64,000 bases of DNA from Zonotrichia leucophrys gambelii. Its lineage: Eukaryota; Chordata; Aves; Passeriformes; Passerellidae. The stretch is taken from contig NC_088173.1 of NCBI RefSeq assembly GCF_028769735.1, positions 69,438,463-69,502,462 on the forward strand. The letters run 5' to 3'. The position numbers were made by a program, and so were the translations under genes. The notes beneath the pieces were generated by a model. That model saw nothing but the letters and a program-made list of their open reading frames with translations. It did not search any database and was not told the origin of the DNA. Below, in pieces: positions 45,329 through 56,304 of this stretch (positions are counted from its first letter, which is position 1; every line of letters begins with the position of its first letter).

Positions 45329-47515
45329 TGCCTGTCTGGGGCACCCCAGGAAACAAAACTTATTGCTGTTGATATCACAGCTCCGCTAAAAGAGATGTCT
45401 GGATTAAATTCACTTTGTCATTCCAGGCTCAATCAAATTCCTGTTCATTCAAACCCCCACAAGTCCGCAACTCAACTACATATGGTCAGAGACCACCAGC
45501 AGACACCAATATGAATAAAATCAATTATAAAGAAGTAAAAGAGACAATGCTGGGTCTTCCCAAACCTTCCATTTTGTTGCCATCCCAGTATTGTAGTGCT
45601 TTAAGAAGATACTTAAGGAGAATAAGGATGGTTAAAATAAATTCTCCCCACCTGGGAGAATTTATTTTAACTGCAAGAAGGCTGCAGACACCATGGGCTG
45701 AACAGAAATTTGGATCAGCCATTCCATAGGGAAAGGCAGTGGCCAGCCACAGAGAAACCCTGTAGTGAGGAAGGTTCCAGATGCAGAGGGGTGGGATGGG
45801 CACAGCACAGCAAACACCATCAGGGTTTGGACACAGCAGGATTTCAGGGGCTGGGATAAGACCTCTGTGAGCAGGAGGGGACAAATTCACCGTGTCAGCA
45901 GCCCCAGTGGTGTCCTCAGGCTTCAAGAAAGCACAGGAGGAACAAATTAACGATGCTGGGCACGACCCAAAATCCGTGAGGTTGTGTCAGACACGAGCCA
46001 AGGCTTCAGTGAAGACATGAGCTGGGTCTTGGCATGGTGTGTGCACAGAAGTGGCAACCAGGGAGGAAATCAGAGCTGAAGGAGAGTTGTTTCAGATGGG
46101 AAAGATTAAAATGTGCTTGGGCTGTGAGGAGCAGAACCAGAAGCCAGTGGAAGGGTAAGCAAAAAGAGAGCCAAAGCGAGAGGGAGCATCAGGTGACAGA
46201 GTGAGGAGGATGGTGGGGACAGCTCTGAGGCAGGAAAGGGCTGTTGGAGGGAAAGGAAGAAATGTGCTCGTTTGCCAAATTCTCCTTGGAACAGAGAGCT
46301 GCTGTTGAGAGCCAGAACAGGGGGAGGATGAACGAGGAAATCAGCTCCATCACGAGATATCCCGCAGCAGGAGAGCAGAGGAGGGGAAGTGGAGGCTGGA
46401 AAGTGGCCAGGGCTGGTGGGATGGCCTGGGGGACCTGCAGAGAGCCAGGCACTGAGGACAGAAGTTATTTTGTCCCTTTTCAGCAATGGCCTTTTCCTAT
46501 GGCCACCTCCAGCCAGGGGACAATGTCCTTCAGGTCATGCAATGTGTTCATAGGCAGCAGCACAAGTCCCACCCAGAGACCTGCAATAACTGAGGGGTGG
46601 AGGCTCCTTACATTCTCTGACAGTATTGTGGCTGTCAAACAATAACCCAGAAGGCAGAGTTTGCATTGGCCTGGGTGTGAATTCATGTTCTGATGCAAGC
46701 AGACAAAAACTGGAGCTTAGAAAAATGGCATTTCAGCTCCAAGCAGGTGGAAATGTCACCGTGGTGCCCCTGCCTTGAGAAGTTCAGGAGACTCATGGCC
46801 CTGCCTAGACAACCACCCAACTCTCACACCTTTCCTCCTCTCCCTTCCCAGATATCCTGACACCTCCTCTGACACATGATAAGAAAAGCACTTGCCTGTC
46901 CATCACCCATCAGGGTGTGCAAAGCCCCTCTCAGATCAGAAATGTGGCACCTGGGCAAGTCTACACCCAAAGCCAGAAGCCAGCTCATCCTGCTGCGGTT
47001 CTCCATGCACGGAGCTGCCCCAGGAAGTCACTGTCCCCAAGGGCACTGCTGTCTATGGCATGGCCACCCTCTAGTGGCCACCACTCCTTCCCAGAGACAT
47101 CTCCTACGTGGACATCCATGGCTTGTTCCTCCGTGGTAAGGGGTTGACTCAGGAGCACAAAGAAACCTTTGTGGAAAATCTTGCTCCCTCCTGCCAACCC
47201 TTTGCAGCAGCTCAGTGCAAGAGTTCACTGACTATGTGTTTAAAATGCAGGGAAAAAAATACAAAAATTAAAGTTCCCACAGTGATCCCTTGAGTTTGTC
47301 CTGATTTGTGGTCCAGCAGAACATTTGGCTTTGTCAGCACATGGCACCAGCATCACAAAGAGACCAGGCAGAGATCAAATGCTTTCAGTAGGGAAAAAAC
47401 CCACAAGGTTTGCTTGGGTGCACTTTCTTTTCTGATTTTGTGGTGTTTCTTAAATTGAATATTCTGATCCTCAAACATTTCTGTGGAATCCATCTGTGGA
47501 TTTGTGACATCTGTC
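45329..47515. other. Non-coding DNA with one strong hairpin
   Basis: About 2.2 kb. Apart from the inverted repeat at 45631-45671, no repeat family, exon or RNA gene is recognised. Frames of about 125-135 codons (45525-45926 minus, 46244-46645 plus, 46106-46486 minus) overlap each other or opposite-strand frames and have no recognisable domain. Confidence 0.45.
45631..45671. repeat. Perfect 18-bp inverted repeat, 5-nt loop
   Basis: GTTAAAATAAATTCTCCC at 45631-45648 is the exact reverse complement of 45654-45671, with CACCT between. The arms are AT-rich with a GGGAGA/TCTCCC base, so the RNA or single strand would fold into a stable hairpin. A small inverted-repeat transposon remnant or a hairpin RNA precursor are both possible; no target-site duplication or element edge is evident. 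Confidence 0.9.
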
Positions 47516-47519
47516 TGTT

Positions 47520-47630
47520 CAGTGCCCCATGCCTGGAAGTGTTCAGGGCCAGGTTGGACAGAGCAACCTGTTCTAGAGGAAGGTGATGGTCTTTAAAGTC
47601 CTTTCCAGCCCAAACTATTCCATGATTTTG
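47520..47630 (+). mobile_element. CR1 LINE 3' end, internally deleted
   Basis: CCATGCCTGGAAGTGTTCAG, GGCCAGGTTGGACAGAGCAA, then a shortened middle and GTCCTTTCCAGCCCAAACTA, TTCCATGATTTTG. The usual CCATGGCAGGGG block is missing. Confidence 0.9.
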
Positions 47631-47784
47631 CCTGTTCTCCTGCAGAACTCCATATAGATCAACCCATCTACACCTGTACAGCCACCTGTCAAATTAGGAG
47701 GGCATGAACACCCAGGGGAGACTTTGCTGGGCTGGAAGGCACAATGCAGCTCCTCAGGGATGAGCTCTCATGTCCTGCACTCCC

Positions 47785-47931
47785 TCAGGATGTTCTATAT
47801 TCTTTAGTGTAGCATAGTATAACATTCTTTAACATAATATGGTATTATAAAGTAATAAACCAGCCTTCTAAAAACATAGAGTCAAATTCATCATTCCTAC
47901 CTTCGTCAAGACACTCTCAACAAATATAACA
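47785..47931 (+). mobile_element. LTR 3' fragment
   Basis: ATTCTTTAGTGTAGCATAGT, ATTATAAAGTAATAAACCAG, CCTTCTAAAAACATAGAGTC, TTCATCATTCCTACCTTCGT and an ending CAAATATAACA match the R-U5 end of the LTR at 58554-58964 (complement). The U3 part is absent or unrecognisable. Confidence 0.75.
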
Positions 47932-48097
47932 ATCCATGAAGGGTCATGGATGGTAACACCAGAGCTCAATCCCATGAGTAGGGGATCACTCAGAACTGGC
48001 CAGCATGGACTGGTCACCCTGCACATCTCCATGCTGCTTGACTGGGATCAGCACAATCACAGCCCTCCTTCTCCCAACAGGGCCACAGGGACAAGTT

Positions 48098-48473
48098 TGT
48101 GTCATCACATTTCTCTTCCCAGAGAAATGTGCACAATTCTTCCCAAGAATATTTCTGGGTTTCACATTCTCTGAACCTCAGAGAAAGAGAAAACACAATT
48201 CTTATCATTTGCTGTGCCTGTGTTTGTGCCAAAGTAGAATGCAATATGGAGATTGTTTACCCACAGTGATGGAGTTTTGTTTCCTTGTCCTATCAGGGCC
48301 AAGTGTGTGTGTGCGAAATTCAGTGTAGTTGTGTGCAGTTGAGTGCTTGGCAGATTCAGTGTAATGTAGTATAGAATAATATAGTATAATAAAGTAATTA
48401 ATTAGCCTTCTGATAAGATGGGAGTCAGATGCATCACTCTCTTCCCTCATTGGGGCATTCCCTGCAAATACCA
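48098..48473 (+). mobile_element. Solo LTR, diverged
   Basis: Contains in order ACACAATTCTTATCATTTGC, GGAGATTGTTTACCCACAGT, TATCAGGGCCAAGTG, TATAATAAAGTAATTAATTA, GCCTTCTGATAAGATGGGAG and an end near CCTGCAAATACCA. This is the order of the 58554-58964 LTR read on its own strand. The left end (TGTGTCATCAC) is tentative. Its middle holds a GTGTGTGTGTGCG stretch not shared with the relative. Confidence 0.7.
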
Positions 48474-48479
48474 TAGGTT

Positions 48480-51400
48480 TTTCCCCAACTGTTTGTGGCT
48501 TCCATCCCCCTACGAGGTGTTTTCTGCTTCTCTTCCCTGCTCAGATCCCTTTTCCTCCCCACAGGGCTGAGCTGATAAAGCTGATTTGGAATCACTTATT
48601 GCTTAGCAACGTTTATTATCCTTATTATCCCTGACAAGCTTACTCTGGCTGCCAAAGGGAACCAGAATGAAACAAGCCTCACCCAACATTTTAAGTGAAT
48701 TTTCACTTCTTGCTGCCCTCTGTGCATGCATCACAAGGGCACACGGTGCTGCTCATCTTTTCCCTCCATCACTGTCCAAAGACCTCTACCAGGACAGGTA
48801 TTGGCATCTCCTGGGATGACAGAGGTTTCCAAATTTGTGAAGGAGCTGAAGATCACCTACAAGGCAATGACAGCAGAGATGTGTCACCTGCACTAAGGCA
48901 GGTAGGAAAAAGCCTCTTGAGGGGTGTCAGTAGCCCCATGAAATGCTTCCTCTCTTTCAGGGCTTGGAGTGGGCAAAGTCCTTTGGAATCAGCAGGAATT
49001 GGGTTCGGTTTACAGGTGAAAACCTCATTCCCTGGAATCTAGAGGCAGGACTCAGCTACCTAAATATCAGCATCCATTTCCATCCATTGAGCTTTGGCCC
49101 AAGAGATGCCAAATTCTGGGATCCAGGATGGGATCTGGGATCCAGATTTCCAGATTCTGGGATCCAGGATGCCAATTCAGCAGGTTTCTGAAAATGCCAG
49201 CTCTCCTCCCAAAACAATGAGCATCGCCCACGAAGGAGAGGAACCATGATTGCTCTGTTCTCCAGCAGCTGCAGCAAACAAAAGCTGTGCCAGAGCCCCT
49301 TCCAGCAAGGAGGCACAGAGGAGAAAACTGCCCAAGAAAATGCAAGGAATTTCCTGGCATGAGCAGTTCTCCTAGCATGATACAGGCTCACAAGCTGGAA
49401 ATTCAAACCTCTGTGTTGTTAGGTAAAATAATTGGAATTTAAAATCATATGTAAGCAGCAGTGGCACAGTGCTGTAAGGTGGTGATGCCTGGCAGAAGAA
49501 GGGATCAAAAGAAAATGCATTTACAGGGCAGGAGAGGCTTTCTGAGGGAATTTCCTTAGGATGAGCCAGGATAATGGAGAAGTGAAGATACCTGGAGGTT
49601 ATTTTGTAATATAAAACAGAGCAAAATCATGAGTGATGGGAGAAATACCACTGTGGATGATTCCATCCCTACATGTCCATACAACTCTGGGAAGATCACA
49701 GGTTTTCAGGAAGGCAAAAGGAGTGTTGTAACCCTGCTTCATAACAAAAGGGAAAGCACAGACACTCCAGGGACAAGCAAAAGGAGGAGCATAGGATGAC
49801 AACCTGATACTTTCTCCTTGACCCAGCCATGAGGACAAGCTGTGTCCTCCTTGGGCTAAAAATCAAAGCATCCAGGAAAGGTTTCTGGAGCTGCATCCAG
49901 GAGTTCCTGAAGGTGGCCACAAAACTGGAGATGGGCCAAAATCTTCTCCTTATGAGCAGAACAGAAAACACAGGCAATGCAATAAAATCCCATTTCTTTT
50001 CCTGCCATGGCCCCAGATGATCCAGGGGACACTACTCTATAGTTTCATCCCTGGGGGGAACCCAGGCAGCTGAAAACCTCACCTGCTTCTGGAACACATC
50101 AGAACCAGCACTCAGCATCAGGCTGAGCCTAATTTCAGGGTTTCCTCCACTGGATCAGTTCATGAAATGTGCAGCAGCCAGGGAGGCAGCAACTGAGGCT
50201 GGAAGGAAACTGAGGCACAGCCAAGCTGTGCATCCCAAGGAGAGGATCCCAATGCCATGCCTACCTCCTAAGAAGCAGATGAAGACAGCCCAATAGTTGG
50301 GCTCTGGAGCTGCTCTGGCCAAGCCCCCAGCCCATGTTTGATGGTTCTGGTGAAAGGTTTCAGTGCTGGCCCCACTCTCTGGAACAGAACAAGGATGAGC
50401 AGCTTGGCCTCACCTGGCACACTGAGCCAAAACCCTGACAGCAATGACAGGAGGAAACCTCCAGGATGTCCTCCCAACCACTTCCCCCCATTTTCCACAG
50501 CAAGAAAGGGGATGAGAGTGTTGGGATGTGCCCTGCTTACCCTGCTCTGGAAAACACTTTGCTGATGTTTCCTGCCCACCTACAGGCAGTGGCCTCAGTG
50601 TTTGTGCTCTTGGCACAGTCCAGGGAACCCGGGAGCTGAGGGAACATTCAGAGGGCTTGAATGAGTAGCAGCCCTGTGTTTGGGCTGAATAGCAAAAGGA
50701 GCTTGTGTGGGTTCCCTTTTCAAAGCCAGCTGAGAAAAGGTTTTGTTGCAAATCCCCGGGCAGAAGTGCTGAAGAGCCTTGAATGCTGCTCTCTGTGCTG
50801 ATTTGTGCCTCTTTCATTTCACTTCACTGTTTACTCTTCAGCTGCTCAGAGGGCTGAAGCAGCTAGAGCTCTTGCAGAGAGGGTCCTGTTGGTCCTGCCC
50901 AGGCCTGTCATTCAGCTTGGAGCCCAAGAAACCCCCTCCAGACCCAAACACCTCCCCATACAGGACATCATTGCTGTGGGAATGGCCCCATGATGCAGCT
51001 GCTGTTCTGGCCCTGGTCTTGGCAGGGTGCTGAGAGGGTCCTCTTGCACTCAAAGGTTTTTTCCAGCCCAAACACAGCAAAAGGAAGAGAGGCAGAGCCT
51101 GATGGTGGGTGGAGTTGTAGCCACTGGAGATTTTCCTCTTGTCCAGGACCTCTGCCCTCAGAGCATGGCGTCATCCCACAGCTTCTGTCTCCTCTATAAT
51201 TCCCCCAAGCATCTCAGCAGCCATGGAGGGAAAGAAACATTCCCTTCCAGCTAGCCCTGACCTTAATCTGACACCTCATCCACTCATCCCTGGAGCTACT
51301 ACTGTTTCCCACAGATCTCAGCTCTCCAGGCCTGATGGCTCTGCCTTGGAAGGAAGACACAACACGAGGCCTGGAAACTCTGCCATGCCATCAAAACTCA

Positions 51401-51755
51401 TCTCCTTGCTGCACCAGCACCAGGGGAAGCCAGGGGTGCAGTGGCCTTGTAGGAATGTTGGGATAGGACAGTCAGGACAGACGGAGACGAGAGATCTCTG
51501 CAGCCAGGTCAGGAACTTGGGGTTCATTGCAAAGGGCCTGGGAGCAGGGCCCTGCTGGGAGCTGCAGCCACAGCTCAGAGCAGGCCCGAGAGAAGAGAGA
51601 CAGTGGTAAAGAGGATGAGAGAGAGGATAAGAGAGTAAGAGAGTGAAGTTCCCCTTACGATACCATAAATCTTCTTCTGTGCTGAATATTCTAATTCTCA
51701 CTAACCAATCTAGTAAAATATACAAATCCTATAGCATTTACATACAGCCTATAAG
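48480..51755. other. Non-coding DNA with a short internal duplication
   Basis: About 3.3 kb without a recognised transposon. ATTCTGGGATCCAGGATG occurs at 49113-49130 and again at 49154-49171, with a further GGGATCCAGA between, so a GGATCC-containing word was duplicated at a 41-bp spacing. Frames of up to about 155 codons (51139-51609 plus, 50410-50817 minus) have no recognisable domain. Confidence 0.45.
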
Positions 51756-51759
51756 AATC

Positions 51760-52144
51760 TGTTATAGACATCTTTTATGAAAAATCTTTTCCTTAGGATT
51801 TTTCCTCCTGAGAAGCCAAGAGGCCTCAGGAAAAAAATGTAAACAATGATTATCTGCTGCTGTGGAATGCAACAATTAGATCCTTGATTGACCCATGTTA
51901 GTTGTTTCTAATTAATGGCCAATCACAGTCAGCTGGCTTGGACTCTCTGTCCAAGCCACAAGCCTTTGTTATCATTCCTTCTTTTTCTATTCTTAGACAG
52001 CCTTCTGATGAAATCCTTTCTTCTATTCTTTTAGTATAGTTTTAATATAATATATATCATAAAATAATAAATCAAGCCTTCTGAAACATGGAGTCAGATC
52101 CTCATCTCTTCTCTCATCCTAAGACCCCTGTGAACACAGTCACA
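51760..52144 (+). mobile_element. Solo LTR, endogenous retrovirus type
   Basis: Begins TGTTATAGACATC, carries GGATTTTTCCTCCTGAGAAG, CTAATTAATGGCCAATCACA, GTCCAAGCCACAAGCC, AATAAA at 52066-52071, CAAGCCTTCTGAAACATGGA and ends GAACACAGTCACA. It differs from the 40826-41202 copy at only a small share of positions over the R-U5 part, so both belong to a relatively young subfamily. No target-site duplication is evident. It directly abuts a CR1 end. Confidence 0.88.
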
Positions 52145-52146
52145 CT

Positions 52147-52300
52147 GTGAATTTTGTTAAAAAGAGTTAAAAAGCATTTGGACAACTCTCTCAGGCACAG
52201 GTGGGATTGCTGGGATTCACCTGTGCAGGGCCAGGAGTTGGACTCAATGATCCTTGTGGGTCCCTTCCAGCTCAGGAAATTCCACGATCTCATGATTCCA
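52147..52300 (+). mobile_element. CR1 LINE 3' end
   Basis: GGCCAGGAGTTGGACTCAAT, GATCCTTGTGGGTCCCTTCC, AGCTCAGGAAATTCCACGAT and CTCATGATTCC are the terminal blocks of a CR1 of the CCAGCTCAG type. Orientation is plus. Its upstream side touches the LTR, so the LTR may have inserted into or beside it. Confidence 0.88.
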
Positions 52301-52304
52301 GTCA

Positions 52305-53261
52305 TGGTCCCCATGGAGAGCATGTGATTTTGGCTGAGCCCCTCTGTTCCCATTCTTGACCATCCTTTCCTCCTTTCAGCAAGAAACCAGCTGGGAGAGC
52401 ACCTTCATTTCTGCAGTAAAACTCATCAGATGCTTAGAAACACAGATAATGATTTATTCCAGCAAAGCTACAAAGAAGTGCACCCCAGGAAGGGTTTTGG
52501 TGATGCTGATTGATGATCTCAATTTACTGAAGCGTAAAGGAAGGAAAGGGGTAGAGTGGAAGATAAGGATAAATATTACTTTATGAGTATTAATATTTAG
52601 TAGCCATAGCCTCAGTCCTTGAATAGTCTTTGAAATTAGATATGAAGTTCTTGAAAGGGCTTGGAGGGATTTTTGTGCCTCATATTCTCATAGGTGTCAA
52701 TTAATTAGATGAGCCAGCCTGAGGTGAAGCAGGATAACCAAAACCAGTCTGTACAAAGAAAAATAATTATCCATGAATAATTCAGAAGGAACACAGAAAC
52801 CCTAATTAAGGCCAAACCTCACAGAGGGAAACACGGATCTAAGGTTTGGGGGTGTTTTTTTCCCACTGAATTTGAAGGTTGAGCTCAACTTTGGGAGCTG
52901 TGGCTGCTGGGCATCCTCCCTCAGTGCCACGTGCCTGAGTTGCATGTGCTGTGTTTATCATCCCTCTGGGGCTGTCCCTGCACCACAGTGCATCAGATGT
53001 CTCCAGGGACATTTTCCTTCCTGGAAACCCAGGCCCCAGCAAGGGAACATCCTGGCCCTCGCTCTGTTGTCACCCCAGCTGACATCAGGATAACCCTGTC
53101 CCTTTCCAGGCAGTGCATCCTGCCCTGCACATGAGGGAATGACCCTGCTGTGCTCCTGGCTCTGGAATTCTCCCCAGGGAGGGCTCAGAGTCCTGCAGTG
53201 CCTGCTGGCCTGAGCTCCCTGCACTGCCTCAATCACGCATCCCCCTGAGCCATAAACCCCC
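52305..53261. other. Non-coding DNA, no feature seen
   Basis: About 950 bp, AT-rich to about 52800 and GC-richer after that. No exon or repeat is recognised. Confidence 0.45.
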
Positions 53262-54110
53262 CAGGAAGGACAGGAGGGGGATGTTCCTGCCCTGGCAGGG
53301 AGAGGGGAGCTTTCCTGCCCTCACACCCTTGGCATTTCATCTGCTGAGACACGTGTGACACCTGCAAGCCCATGTGTGCCCCCAAGGCATTTCTCTGCAG
53401 CACAAGCAGCTCCTTCCCTCGCTGCCTCTTGCAGACCACACTTCCAGCTGGAGGCATTGGAGTAGTTCCCACCCACCAGAAAAGCTCTTCCCCCCATCTC
53501 CAGCCAAGGTCTGGTGCTATCCTAAGGGATATTTCTGGCTGGGATAAGTTCAAGCTCTCCCAGGTCTCTCTGCAGGAAGCACAGATGCTTCAGACACCAT
53601 GGATGAATCCCAGACCACCCCTTCCCTGGTGGTGCAGCTTTCCTCTCCTCAAGATTCTGAGCATTCACCTTTTTCCAGGGAAAAATGAATTTGGCACCCA
53701 AGAAGGACATGGAGGGGGATGTTCCTGCCCTCACATCCTTGGCATTTCATCTCCTGCTGAGCCACAGTTGACACCTGCAAGCCCAGGTGTGCCCCCAAGG
53801 CATTTCTCTAGAACTCCTTCCCTCTTGCAGACCACACTTCCAGCTGGAAGCACTGGAGTATTTCCCACCCACCAGAAAAGCTCTTCCCCCCCATCTCCAG
53901 CCAAGGTCTGGTGCTATCCTAAGGGATATTTTTGACTGGGATAAGCTCAAACTCTCCCAGGTCTCTCTGCAGAATCAGACACCACAGATGGACCCCAGAC
54001 CATCCCTTCCCTGGTGGTGCAGCTTTCCTCTCCTCAGGATTCTGAGCAGTCACCTTTTTTCTGGGGAAAAATGGACTTGGCACCACCATGAAAGGCTCAG
54101 CAACCTACTG
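53262..54110. repeat. Tandem duplication, unit about 438 bp
   Basis: GGAGGGGGATGTTCCTGCCC occurs at about 53273 and 53711. Both units continue with CTTGGCATTTCATCT, GACACCTGCAAGCCCA, TGCCCCCAAGGCATTTCTCT, GACCACACTTCCAGCTGGA, CACCAGAAAAGCTCTTCCCC, AGCCAAGGTCTGGTGCTATC and GGTGGTGCAGCTTTCCTCTC. The second unit has several deletions of 10-30 bp. A GGATGTTCCTGCCTCC word near 54246 may be the start of a decayed third unit. The 187-codon frame at 53372-53935 spans the junction and repeats its own sequence; it is not supported as a gene. Confidence 0.93.
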
Positions 54111-54114
54111 GATG

Positions 54115-55657
54115 AAGCCCAGGCTGGGGAAGCTTTCAGTGGCCTGGAGAGGTCCCTTCCCATTCATACTAAAATGTCAATTTGCAGTGATACCAGAGTC
54201 AAACACCAAAAGAGTCATTGTGGCAGGGAGGAGGAGGAGGAGGGTGGATGTTCCTGCCTCCCTTTCCCCTCTCCATCTTCCTACTCAGAGCCTTAAGAAA
54301 AGGGAAGGGGGGAGGGAAGCAGATCTCCGCCCCAGGCTCGTGCATTTTCACCCATCAGAAAGCAATTTTCCATGATTACAGACTTTGCTATTCTGGGCTG
54401 CAGCTGAAGGTTTATTAGTTAAGAGCACACCAGTAACTCTGGATTGTGCCTGTATTAGGAGCAGCACTCAGAGCTCATCATGCTCTGAATGAGACACTTC
54501 AGGAAACATCCACAGCACTTACAGCCTTTGATGGATCTCTGCCTGTGGCACGACTTAATGAGTTTGGAGTGGGAATAAGAAGAGGAGAGAGAGGGAAGAG
54601 GCTGATACAGCTCCCAGCAAATCACACTCATCTTCACCGAGGAGGTTCATGAGATATTGCTCTGCTCTCAATATTTAAAGCCCAAAAAGGGAGTCAAGTT
54701 TGAGCAGGCGAGGCATTCTCCCCAAAAGCACAGAGACTGTGAAAGGTGTGCAGGAAATGCAGAGCAGGCAGAGATTTCCATCAGCTTCTACAGCCAGGAA
54801 AATTCCACCCTGGGAACAGAACCTCTGCCAAAGTGCAGGGAGATAGGGGACACCACAGGGCAGGGTGTGACACCACATCAGGAGATTCCCTTCACACCTG
54901 GCCTTGCTGCCCTGAGCATCTTCAGCAGACAAATCCTCTCAGGAGCAATTCCCATTCCACAATCACAAGGAATTCTGGCAAGCAAAGGCAGGGCAAGGAC
55001 AGATTTAAACCCAAGCCCTAAAAAGGACCCAAAATCCCTTGGCCAAGTGGTCATTCATTTAAGGACTTTAATGGACTATCAATGACTGATGTGTTATAGA
55101 GTTACCAAATCACTCCAACTTACAGCAGAACCAGGGGACTAGTTTTATTTTTTTTTCCTTAACTGAACAAACATTTTTCTAAATTTTGTAGCCAGTCTTC
55201 CACGCCATAATTTAAAATAAGTGGTTATTTTAAAAAACTATTTTAAAAAAATCCATAATAGCAATAGAATCAAAGCAAGCTTCACTGACATGAAAATTTC
55301 TGCCAAAATCTGCTTCCTGAGGGGATGATCTGAGAAGATTTTATTTGTAAAGGAGACTACTTTAACTTAAACACTTCTTCAAATTAGCTAGAAAGAATCT
55401 CACTCTAGAGGAGTTTAGGCAGCCCTCTCTTGCAGTAGAGACAAAATCCAACTTTCTGGGACTCTCAGCCAGTCTGGATTGATCCCTAACACAGGCAGGG
55501 CTGCTCCAAGGCGGCCCTTTGGGAAAACCAACAAGGGATAGGGTTATCTACCCAGTTTGGGCTGTGCTGATGCACTTCTTGTTCTCATGGAGCTCAGCCC
55601 AGCATCTACCTCCTTCCACAGCTCCCACCCCACCTCCTGGGCCAGTCTGCAAAGACA
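54115..55657. other. Non-coding DNA, no feature seen
   Basis: About 1.5 kb, with a purine-rich GGAGGAGGAGGAGGG stretch near 54226 and an AT-rich part at 55140-55260. No exon or repeat family is recognised. Confidence 0.45.
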
Positions 55658-56301
55658 TGTTCTGGTTTGAAAGCAAAACCAGTGAGAGACTCCAAGTCAG
55701 AAATGCAATTTATCAGGAAAAGGGAAAAGAAAACCATAATACAAAAGAAAAACCACTGGCAAGGTCAGAATACAACCTGACACCCTGTTGGTAGCAGTCC
55801 AGTTGGAATTGTGGCTGCACTCCTCCTGGAATAGCAGGTGTGGTTCTGTTGGAGCAGGAATCCTGTAGAAAGGGCGTAGCCTTCCTCTGAAGATCCAGTG
55901 GAACTGACTGCTCTGTCCCAAATCCCAGATTATATCCAGGTGGGAATGCTTAGCTCCTCCCCCTGGGTGGAGTATCTCACAATGGGTTGTTGTCATGCAG
56001 TGGGTCCATTAAACAGAAATGACTCCTGAGGGAATTCTGTCCCAAATCCCAGATTATATCCAGGTGGGAATGCTTAGCAGCTCCCCCCTGGGTGGAGCAT
56101 CTCACAATGGGTTGTTATCATGCTGTGAGTCAGGTGGTGGGTCTATTAAACAGAAATGGCTCCTGCAGGGAGTTATCTCTGAGTCATGCAAAGGCATTGA
56201 TGGGCCCATTAACAGGAGATAAGAAAAAACAATTCCCCTCCTGGTTTCAACAGCCCTTGAGGATGGGAATAGAGTACATCTTAATATTGTAACCTAGGAC
56301 A
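55658..56301 (-). mobile_element. Solo LTR of a second group, internally duplicated
   Basis: Shares blocks with 60487-61226: TGTTCTGGTTTGAAA at the left, AAAACCACTGGCAAGGTCAG, GGAATCCTG, CCAAATCCCAGATTATATCC, AGGTGGGAATGCTTAGCTCC, GGTGGAG(T/C)ATCTCACAATGG, CATTAACAGGAGATAA and GATGGGAAT with an end near CCTAGGACA. The TG...CA ends and the layout suit a retroviral LTR, probably of the ERV2 (class II) type, which is inference. A block of about 124 bp is repeated in tandem (55912-56035 and 56036-56171). Confidence 0.72.
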
Positions 56302-56304
56302 GGA

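Noticed and set aside
40826..52144. Full-length provirus bounded by two same-orientation LTRs (40826 and 51760)
   Set aside because: The 10.5-kb interval holds CR1 ends, other LTRs on both strands and a minisatellite, and shows no retroviral gene order, so these are independent solo LTRs.
53372..53935. 187-codon frame as a duplicated gene
   Set aside because: It spans the junction of a 438-bp tandem duplication (438 is a multiple of three, so the frame carries over) and has no recognisable domain.
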